Source: Coriobacteriales bacterium | GTDB lineage: Bacteria > Actinomycetota > Coriobacteriia > Coriobacteriales > UBA8131 | Reading direction: 5' to 3' | DNA length: 9,375 nt | NCBI GenBank assembly: GCA_031286975.1 | Contig: JAITTM010000170.1 | Location: 1 to 9,375 of the forward strand | Shown: positions 1 through 5,273 of the stretch, one piece after another | How the letters are laid out: the number at the start of each line of letters is the position of its first letter | Position numbering within the stretch: position 1 is the first letter of the stretch | The notes under the pieces: model-generated | What the model was told of the DNA's origin: nothing | What the model saw: only the letters and a program-made list of their open reading frames with translations | The model's database searches: none | Position numbers and translations under genes: made by a program

Positions 1-625
1 CGCGAAGCTCCTTGAACTGGCGGGCGAGCTCCGCGTGGGGGTCGAGCGACTCGTCTTTGTGCGGGCGGTTCTCCTGCTTGATGGCAACGGCGGAGGCAAC
101 ACCCACCTGATGTGTGTACGACAGCGAGAGTTGCAGCTCCACCACGCCCAGCGCGGCTGCGACCTCCTGTGCGTGTCCGTGCAAGACGGGCACGGGACGC
201 CCAAAACGGTCGTGAGCAACCTCGACATCATGAAACGCCATGCCGACAAAACCCGTGCCCAAGGCCTTGAGCACCGCCTCTTTTGCGGCAAAGAACAGCG
301 CGTAATGCGTGGCGGGACGCGCCTTGCTGTTGCAGTAGGCCTGCTCCTGGGCGGAGAAGAGCCGCCACAGGATGCGCGGGGTACGCGTGATGGCGCGCTC
401 CATGCGCGCAATCTCGACGATGTCGATGCCGGTGCCTGCAACGGGCAGGTCTTGCAGAACCTCTGCCTTGGCCACCGCTCCGTCATCTGGCGCGCCACCC
501 TCCGGCAAAACGGAACCCGCCGCTGGGTTTAGAGCCGCGGTGTCGGATCCTGCGTCAACCTGCTGCGCGCTTGGCGCAGGATGCTGGGCTGATGGCTGGT
601 CGTCTGCTGCAGTCTGGTCAATCAC
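1..625 (-). CDS. acpS: Holo-[acyl-carrier-protein] synthase, 3' end cut by window edge
   Basis: AcpS transfers 4'-phosphopantetheine from CoA to a serine of acyl carrier protein in the cytoplasm, activating it for fatty acid synthesis. I translated the minus strand from GTG 625: 208 codons without a stop run off the window. The AcpS domain covers about residues 63-184. It has GTGIDIVEIARM (64-75; Asp68 matches the Mg-binding Asp of the family) and FFAAKEAVLKALGTG (111-125; Glu116 the second Mg ligand). Start: AGGGAGA lies 6-10 bases before the GTG, which begins 15 bases after the glmS stop, so the two genes are almost certainly cotranscribed. Odd: about 60 Ala/Pro/Gln/Asp-rich residues precede the domain, where most AcpS begin almost at the GxGxDIV motif, and a charged tail (from about 185) continues out of the window. 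An internal start such as Val51 (GTG) is possible but has a poorer ribosome site. In Actinobacteria an NAD(P)HX-repair gene (nnr) often follows; that cannot be seen here. Confidence 0.9.
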   Translation of the reverse strand, partial: MIDQTAADDQPSAQHPAPSAQQVDAGSDTAALNPAAGSVLPEGGAPDDGAVAKAEVLQDLPVAGTGIDIVEIARMERAITRTPRILWRLFSAQEQAYCNSKARPATHYALFFAAKEAVLKALGTGFVGMAFHDVEVAHDRFGRPVPVLHGHAQEVAAALGVVELQLSLSYTHQVGVASAVAIKQENRPHKDESLDPHAELARQFKELR

Positions 626-640
626 GGTCTTCTCCCTACC

Positions 641-2608
641 CTACTCTACGGTGACGCTCTTGGCGAGGTTGCGGGGCTGATCGACGTCGCAACCGCGAGC
701 GATGGCGATGGCGCGGGCAAATAGTTGCAGCGGCACGCTTGCCGTGATGGGGCTCAGGCACTCGCGCACCGGCGGGATGTAGAGCACGAGGTCGGTAAGC
801 TTGGCAATGCGCGTGTCACCCTCGGTTGCCAGCGCGACCACGCGGGCGCCGCGAGCTAAGACCTCCTCGATGTTGGCGAGCATCTTGTCGTAGGTGGCGC
901 TTTGCAGCGCCACGGCAACCACGGGTGTCTGGAGCAGCGGATCCTGGCTGCCTGCGGGGTCGATGAGTGCGATGGGGCCGTGCTTGATCTCGCCAGCGGC
1001 AAAGGCCTCGGCGTGCAGGTAGCTGATCTCCTTGAGCTTGAGTGCGCCCTCGTAGCAGGTGGTTGCGCCCACGCCGCGCCCAATGAAGAGCGCCGTATCG
1101 GCCTGCGCGCATTGGGCCGCGGCATCCTCGATGACCGCCGCATGAGCCAGTATCTGTTCGATCTGCGCGGGAAGCTGCTGCATCTCAGCATATATCTCGC
1201 CCACCTGTGCCGCGGAGAGAAGCGCGCGCTCCTGTGCCAGATACAGCCCCAACAGCGTGAGAAGCGCCACCTGCGCGAGAAACGACTTGGTGGCAGCCAC
1301 CGCGATCTCGGGGCGCGCCTTGATGTAGAGCGTGGTTTGCGCCTCGCGGGTCACGCGTGAGCCCACCACATTGGTAAGCGCCACCACGTGGGCACCGGCA
1401 GTGCGCGCCTGCTTGACCGCCTCAAGTGTGTCGGCAGTCTCGCCCGACTGCGTGATGGCTAGCACCAGCGTGTCGGAGGTGACGATGGGGTTGCGATAGC
1501 GGAACTCAGAGGCAACCTCCACCTGCACCGGGATGCGCGACCACGCCTCGATGAGCTCCTTGCCAACAAGCCCGGCGTGATAGCTGGTGCCACATGCCAC
1601 GATATAGACGCGGTCAACCGCCGCCAGTTGCTCGGCGCTCAGGGGCAGCTCGTTAAACAGCAGCTTGCCACTGGCAGCGTCAAAGCGCTGGGCGATGCTG
1701 TCGCGGATGACCCGCGGCTGCTCGTGTATCTCTTTGAGCATGAAGTCGGGGTAGCCGCCGCGCTCCGCGTCCTCGATGCTCCAATCAACATGGTAGGTCG
1801 TTGGCGTGAACAGCACGCCCGCGGGGTCAAAATACTCGATGCTGCCATCCGCGTGCAGCACCGCCAGGTCGCGGTCATCCAGATAGACCACCTCACGCGT
1901 GTACTCGATGAGTGCCGGTATGTCGGAGGCAACAACCGCACCTTGCTCGCAGCTGCCTATCACCATGGGCGAATCGTTGCGCGACACCACGATGGTGCCG
2001 GGGTGATCCGCATGCAGGATGCCGAGCGCAAACGAGCCGGATAGTTGGGCAACCGTGGCGCGCACGGCCTCGACAAACAGGGTTGTCTCGGCAGCATGTG
2101 CAGGGGCTGCCAGCGCCGCCTGCTGCTCTGCCTGCCCTGTTGCGCAAGCGCCCGCAAGGCGCGCTTGGAGCTTAGGATGCTGCCCACATAGGGCCGCGTA
2201 ATTCTCCTCGACCAAATGCGCCACCACCTCGGTGTCGGTCTGGGAGACAAACCTGTGCCCCTGCGCTTGCAGGGTCTCACGCAGCTGCTCGTGGTTCTCG
2301 ATGATGCCGTTATGCACCACGGCGATTGTGCCGCTGCAATCACAATGCGGATGCGCGTTGACCTCGCTTGGCACTCCATGCGTCGCCCAGCGCGTGTGCC
2401 CAATGCCGCAGCTGCCCTCGATATCAGATGCCGCCACGGCCTTGCGCAGCTGCGCAACCTTGTCTTTGACGCGCAGCACCTGCAAGCCGCCGCCGTGCGT
2501 CAGCGCGATGCCCGCGCTGTCGTATCCGCGATATTCAAGTCGCATCAGGCCGTTGAGCAAGAACTCCCTGGCATCAATGGTGCCGGTAAAGCCTACGATC
2601 CCACACAT
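641..2608 (-). CDS. glmS: Glutamine--fructose-6-phosphate aminotransferase (isomerizing)
   Basis: GlmS makes glucosamine-6-phosphate from fructose-6-phosphate and glutamine, the first committed step to UDP-GlcNAc and peptidoglycan, in the cytoplasm. The 655-residue protein starts MCGIVGF, so Cys2 becomes the N-terminal nucleophile. The glutaminase domain shows GHTRWATHG (70-78), HNG (99-101) and QTDTE (123-127). Two SIS domains follow: CGTSYHAG (339-346) and TQSGETADT (386-394), then YEGALKLKEISYLHAEAFAAGEIKHGP split over 519-545. It ends DQPRNLAKSVTVE, in which Lys650 matches the sugar-binding lysine near the E. coli C-terminus. Family members are usually about 600-610 residues; the excess sits at about 136-177, a Gln/Ala-rich insert in the glutaminase domain. 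GGAGG stands 5 bases before the ATG. The gene has its own likely promoter (2680-2709) and is followed within 15 bases by acpS. No glmS ribozyme is visible upstream. Confidence 0.98.
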   Translation of the reverse strand: MCGIVGFTGTIDAREFLLNGLMRLEYRGYDSAGIALTHGGGLQVLRVKDKVAQLRKAVAASDIEGSCGIGHTRWATHGVPSEVNAHPHCDCSGTIAVVHNGIIENHEQLRETLQAQGHRFVSQTDTEVVAHLVEENYAALCGQHPKLQARLAGACATGQAEQQAALAAPAHAAETTLFVEAVRATVAQLSGSFALGILHADHPGTIVVSRNDSPMVIGSCEQGAVVASDIPALIEYTREVVYLDDRDLAVLHADGSIEYFDPAGVLFTPTTYHVDWSIEDAERGGYPDFMLKEIHEQPRVIRDSIAQRFDAASGKLLFNELPLSAEQLAAVDRVYIVACGTSYHAGLVGKELIEAWSRIPVQVEVASEFRYRNPIVTSDTLVLAITQSGETADTLEAVKQARTAGAHVVALTNVVGSRVTREAQTTLYIKARPEIAVAATKSFLAQVALLTLLGLYLAQERALLSAAQVGEIYAEMQQLPAQIEQILAHAAVIEDAAAQCAQADTALFIGRGVGATTCYEGALKLKEISYLHAEAFAAGEIKHGPIALIDPAGSQDPLLQTPVVAVALQSATYDKMLANIEEVLARGARVVALATEGDTRIAKLTDLVLYIPPVRECLSPITASVPLQLFARAIAIARGCDVDQPRNLAKSVTVE

Positions 2609-2634
2609 AAAACCTCCAAGTTTCGGGAGAAAAC

Positions 2635-2652
2635 CGGGGCAGCCCTGCCCCG
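2635..2652. promoter_or_regulatory. 8-bp inverted repeat in the glmS leader
   Basis: CGGGGCAG and CTGCCCCG are perfect inverted repeats separated by CC. They lie 27 bases upstream of the glmS ATG, in the predicted 5' untranslated region. With a 2-base centre this is better suited to a protein-binding dyad than to an RNA hairpin loop. No U-tract follows, so it is not a terminator. Function unknown. Confidence 0.4.
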
Positions 2653-2679
2653 CAATGTCAGCACATCTGTAAGGAATAC

Positions 2680-2709
2680 AGTGTACCGCAAAGGGGGGCT
2701 TTTCCTCAA
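2680..2709 (-). promoter_or_regulatory. Candidate sigma70-type promoter of glmS-acpS
   Basis: On the minus strand TTGAGG (2704-2709) and TACACT (2680-2685) are 18 bases apart, each matching four of six consensus positions. The expected start of transcription would be near 2673, about 65 bases before the glmS ATG. The -35 box lies only two bases from the end of the MITE-like repeat at 2712, so the insertion may have changed what lies upstream of this promoter. The call rests on consensus match only. Confidence 0.4.
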
Positions 2710-2711
2710 AA

Positions 2712-2746
2712 CTAGTGCCCTGTAACAGCTAAAAATGTACAGAGTC
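2712..2746 (+). repeat. Left terminal repeat of the MITE-like element
   Basis: 35 bases beginning CTAGTGCCCTGTAACAGC. Same orientation as the solitary copy at 7212-7246 (three mismatches), inverted relative to 2842-2876 (one mismatch). Confidence 0.85.
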
Positions 2747-2841
2747 GCGCCGGACATATTTCGTAGTGCACGGCGTCCGACCGAGCACTACTGTACGTAA
2801 TGTGAGGAAGGACAACGCAGCAATGCGGAATATGAACAAGT

Positions 2842-2876
2842 GACTCTGTGCATTTTTAGCTGTTACAGGGCACTAG
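2842..2876 (-). repeat. Right terminal repeat of the MITE-like element
   Basis: Inverted copy of 2712-2746, read from 2876 downwards, with one mismatch over 35 bases. Its outer CTAG end faces the LuxR-type gene. Confidence 0.85.
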
Positions 2877-2896
2877 ACGGGGTGGTTTTTCCCGCG

Positions 2897-4360
2897 CTAA
2901 TTGGAACTGCTGTCGGGCTCTTTGCGGCTCTCGCGCAGGCTCAGGTAGGTTATGCCCTCGATCTTGTTAAGCAGCTCCTGGTGCGAATGCACGTCGAGCT
3001 TGCCGTACAACCGCTTGATATGGGTTTTTGCTGTGTAGAAGGAGATAACCAGTTCGGTCGCGATGTGTTGGGCGCTGTGTCCCCTTGCCAGCAGACGCAG
3101 CACGTCTATCTCGCGCAAAGTGAGATTGCTTTGGGTTGCCACAAAGCGCACGCTCTTCTCCAGAACTGAATCGTTGTTCTTGCCATGCGTCTGCCATACC
3201 GGCAGACTCTTGCCGTCAGTGAGCAAAAAGGATATCGCCGTGGCGAGGGTGAAGGCCGCCGCCAGCGCCACAGAGGGATGCAAGGGTAGCGCAAAGTGCT
3301 GAAAGACGTAGCTCAGGGCGATGCCCGCAAAGAGGCCGATGAGCCTGAAGGTGAGCATCTCGCCATAGGTGGTGTGACGCTCGATCCCAAATTGCGCGCT
3401 CACTTCTCCGGCAATATCAAGCTTGAAAATGAGCGAGAACGCCCAGATGCCGGTGATACCAAGGATCATGGCTCCCTGATAGTCCGTGCTCACAAAGGGC
3501 AGCAACACCAGATAGCCACAAAGATAGGGAAGCGGCATACGCGCCGCGGCAAAACTGTTGATGGTGGGCGTTATGAACCTGAGCACCAGCGCGATCACCA
3601 AAACTGCACAGGCAACTCCCGCGGCAAAGGCAAGCCCCATCACCGCTGTGGTCAGGGTCGAGAACTGCTCCTGAAAGGCGAGCCCCAAACACAATCCGGT
3701 TACCACGGTTGAGATGGTGATGTTCTTCCAGTAGTGCCAACGATACGTCCCTACGCCGTTTTTGGGGGGGCACTCGCCCCCCGCTTTCTGTGCTTTGTCC
3801 AACACCTTGAGCCCTAGAAAACAGGCGAAGAAAACCAGGGGCAACGCAGTCTCGATAAAGGGCGTTGCCTGCGGCGCGCATGCGCTGACCAAGGTCATAA
3901 GGGCCGCAAGCACAGCAACGACAACAAAGGGGGGCAGCAGACCTCGCAGCGACGAGCGGTCAAAGATCGGCTGTGGTGTGACAAGCAAAGCCATCAGCAT
4001 GAATGCGGCACAGATGCCCGCAAAAAGAGCTGAGGCATACCACCAGGCCGGAGAAAGAACGCCGCTGCCTGCAAGTGCCGCGCATAAGGTGGCACCGCTC
4101 GCGAGCAGACAACTGAGCGCCAGAACAAGCCTGTTGGTGATGAGAGGCATGAGTTTTAGACGCGCAAAAAACAGGAGAGCAAAACACGCAGCCAGGCTGC
4201 CTGAGAAAAGGAGCCGATAGATACCAACAAAAAAGGCGGGTGTCTCGGGAGACGCCACCCAGTTGCAAAAGAGCGGCATCCACACCGCCAAAATGCCAAA
4301 CCCAAGGCTCGCAAGGAGTCTTTGGGGATTCCTTCCCAGTGTCTGTTCTTTAAAAACCAC
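2897..4360 (-). CDS. Membrane-bound LuxR-type transcriptional regulator with about 12 transmembrane segments
   Basis: Predicted 487 residues. About 12 hydrophobic segments fill residues 14-380 (for example 41-66, 77-98, 104-128, 141-163, 237-260, 335-353, 361-380). A C-terminal LuxR/GerE helix-turn-helix follows at about 412-468, with the landmarks LTLREIDVLRLLARG (413-427) and SFYTAKTHIKRLYGKLDV (440-457). Such regulators, a membrane sensor half joined to a cytoplasmic DNA-binding half, are abundant in Eggerthellaceae, often beside reductase genes. I infer that it controls the adjacent flavoprotein-cytochrome operon in response to a substrate. Start: GTG 4360 is preceded by GAGGA at a 5-base spacing, and a good promoter at 4418-4446 would start RNA near 4411. 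The longer reading from GTG 4456 would therefore begin upstream of the transcript. A cytoplasmic loop at about 187-212 is encoded by a G/C homopolymer hairpin. Ligand unknown. Confidence 0.88.
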   Translation of the reverse strand: MVFKEQTLGRNPQRLLASLGFGILAVWMPLFCNWVASPETPAFFVGIYRLLFSGSLAACFALLFFARLKLMPLITNRLVLALSCLLASGATLCAALAGSGVLSPAWWYASALFAGICAAFMLMALLVTPQPIFDRSSLRGLLPPFVVVAVLAALMTLVSACAPQATPFIETALPLVFFACFLGLKVLDKAQKAGGECPPKNGVGTYRWHYWKNITISTVVTGLCLGLAFQEQFSTLTTAVMGLAFAAGVACAVLVIALVLRFITPTINSFAAARMPLPYLCGYLVLLPFVSTDYQGAMILGITGIWAFSLIFKLDIAGEVSAQFGIERHTTYGEMLTFRLIGLFAGIALSYVFQHFALPLHPSVALAAAFTLATAISFLLTDGKSLPVWQTHGKNNDSVLEKSVRFVATQSNLTLREIDVLRLLARGHSAQHIATELVISFYTAKTHIKRLYGKLDVHSHQELLNKIEGITYLSLRESRKEPDSSSN

Positions 4361-4417
4361 AGCTTCCTCAACCTGAAGTTTGCAATGAACGTTAGGATAT
4401 CCACCACTATAGGCTTC

Positions 4418-4446
4418 ATGATAACGCACTGCCGCCCCTCTGTCAT
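4418..4446 (-). promoter_or_regulatory. Candidate sigma70-type promoter of the LuxR-type gene
   Basis: On the minus strand ATGACA (4441-4446) and TATCAT (4418-4423) are separated by exactly 17 bases, each matching five of six consensus positions. This is the best promoter match I found in the window. It predicts a leader of about 50 bases before GTG 4360. It shows no copy of the dyad found upstream of the flavoprotein gene, so autoregulation through that site is not suggested. Confidence 0.55.
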
Positions 4447-4469
4447 ACGGTGCCACGCTGAATCAGAAT

Positions 4470-4496
4470 AAACAAACAAAACAAACAAAACAAACA
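4470..4496. repeat. Three tandem copies of the 9-mer AAACAAACA
   Basis: A perfect period of nine bases runs over 27 bases between the bidirectional terminator and the promoter of the LuxR-type gene. On the minus strand it is a long T-rich tract directly after the terminator stem, so it lengthens the U-rich tail of the cytochrome-gene terminator. It may also act as an A/T-rich upstream element for the next promoter. Confidence 0.7.
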
Positions 4497-4542
4497 AAAA
4501 CGGAGGAAGCTCAGCACTCGGCTGGGCTTCCTTTCCGTTTTT
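4496..4542. terminator. Bidirectional rho-independent terminator after the cytochrome gene
   Basis: A long stem pairs AAAAACGG and GGAAGC/CAGC (4496-4515) with GCTG, GCTTCC and CCGTTTTT (4521-4542) around the loop ACTCG, with one T/G pair and a small bulge. On the minus strand a U-rich run follows, further extended by the 9-mer repeats. It begins 20 bases after the cytochrome stop codon and separates the reductase operon from the regulator gene. The plus strand also ends in a T-run, so it would stop antisense transcripts too. Confidence 0.85.
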
Positions 4543-4562
4543 GTTCCTGCTACATACCTGTT

Positions 4563-5246
4563 TTAAGGGATCGCGGGTATCTCACCCAGCTTGGGTGACC
4601 CAGCACCGCCCCAAACGTCGGTCCAGCCTTCAGGGAGGGGCAGGTAGTGGCATTCGTTGCACTGCATGACCGAGGTACCGTGCATGCTGTGGCAGTCGCC
4701 GCAGTCCACATCCTCCATGTGCGAGCGATGAGGGTTCAGGCCCTTGGTCAGACCTTGAAAACCGGTTGAGATGCCGCGCTCATACAGGCCGGAGTAGTCA
4801 TCGGTGGCCTCCATGACCTTATCCCAGTCGTGGCAGTCCAGGCAGAACTCCTTGGTGCCGATGCCTGAAGCTGCAAGCGGCGTGGTGAAGTCACCGGCAA
4901 GCCAGACCTGTGCCTCGTGTATCTGCTCGCCAATGCTCGCCTCGTGGCAATCAAGACAGGCATTGCCCGCCTTTTTGTGGGTGCTGATCAGCAGGTTGGA
5001 ATCCCCCGACTCATAGCCCTCGACATAGGTTGCCATGGGGCTGTGGCAGAGAGTTCCGCAAAAGCTGGGGCTGTTGTGCCACACCAGGCCGCCTACTCCC
5101 GCCGCAACGATAACCGCCACGATAACCCCTAAGACGATAAAGAGCTTCTTGTGGGACTTCTTTTTGGTGCCGTTGCCCGGCTCTGCTTTTTGGGCGTTAT
5201 TTGGCTCCGGTGTTTCGTTCGTATCAAAAGCTTCGAGATCAGACAT
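4563..5246 (-). CDS. Membrane-anchored multiheme cytochrome c, NapC/NrfH-like
   Basis: The 227-residue protein has a Lys-rich cytoplasmic N-terminus, one membrane anchor (about 35-56) and an exported heme domain. Four standard heme sites are present: CLDCH (97-101), CLDCH (135-139), CGDCH (182-186) and CNECH (196-200). A fifth, CGTLCH (63-68), has three residues between the cysteines and is followed by SPM, placing a methionine (Met71) just after the His. Proteins of this class take electrons from menaquinol and hand them to an exported reductase. Here the partner is surely the flavoprotein encoded 27 bases upstream; both should share one transcript. AAGGGAGA precedes the ATG at good spacing. 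Extra histidines that could be distal ligands include 90, 110, 173, 176 and 189. Four hemes are clear; a fifth depends on the CX3CH site. The same pairing of cytochrome and flavoprotein occurs in the Eggerthella lenta cgr1-cgr2 genes, but nothing here shows that substrate. Confidence 0.9.
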   Translation of the reverse strand: MSDLEAFDTNETPEPNNAQKAEPGNGTKKKSHKKLFIVLGVIVAVIVAAGVGGLVWHNSPSFCGTLCHSPMATYVEGYESGDSNLLISTHKKAGNACLDCHEASIGEQIHEAQVWLAGDFTTPLAASGIGTKEFCLDCHDWDKVMEATDDYSGLYERGISTGFQGLTKGLNPHRSHMEDVDCGDCHSMHGTSVMQCNECHYLPLPEGWTDVWGGAGSPKLGEIPAIP

Positions 5247-5273
5247 TAACGTCTCCCTTCGTGGTTGTCGTGG

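Larger units (their letters stand above)
2712..2876. mobile_element. 165-bp MITE-like element with 35-bp terminal inverted repeats
   Basis: The two ends (2712-2746 and 2842-2876) are inverted copies starting CTAGTGCCCTGTAACAGC on opposite strands, with one mismatch in 35 bases (T versus C near position 27). The 95-base interior has no credible ORF. It contains a smaller inverted repeat, GTAGTGC (2763-2769) with GCACTAC (2785-2791). Both ends carry CTAG, itself a palindrome, so the element could have inserted at CTAG or TA with a duplicated 4- or 2-base target, as reported for some IS630- and IS5-type elements; the family is not determined. It lies 20 bases beyond the stop of the LuxR-type gene and directly upstream of the glmS promoter. 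Transcribed, it would fold into a long hairpin, and it may serve as the transcriptional barrier between the two genes, as no ordinary terminator is seen there. Confidence 0.75.

Noticed and set aside
35..532. 165-codon open frame on the plus strand
   Set aside because: It lies opposite acpS, which has clear family motifs on the minus strand. It is a GC-rich shadow with no recognisable domain.
2609..2711. glmS ribozyme/riboswitch in the leader
   Set aside because: Only about 65-100 bases are available and the conserved ribozyme core is not seen. The element is typical of Firmicutes rather than Actinobacteria.
2840..3169. Plus-strand frame starting inside the MITE-like element, as a possible transposase remnant
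   Set aside because: It continues antisense through the HTH end of the regulator gene and shows no transposase motif.
4361..4456. Longer N-terminus of the LuxR-type regulator from GTG 4456
   Set aside because: The best promoter in the region predicts transcription from about 4411, downstream of that codon. GTG 4360 has a well-placed GAGGA and puts the first membrane segment near the start.
4470..4496. CRISPR-like or attachment-site repeat
   Set aside because: The unit is only 9 bases, tandem without spacers and simple in sequence. It is best seen as a T-rich tail of the terminator or promoter-proximal A/T tract.
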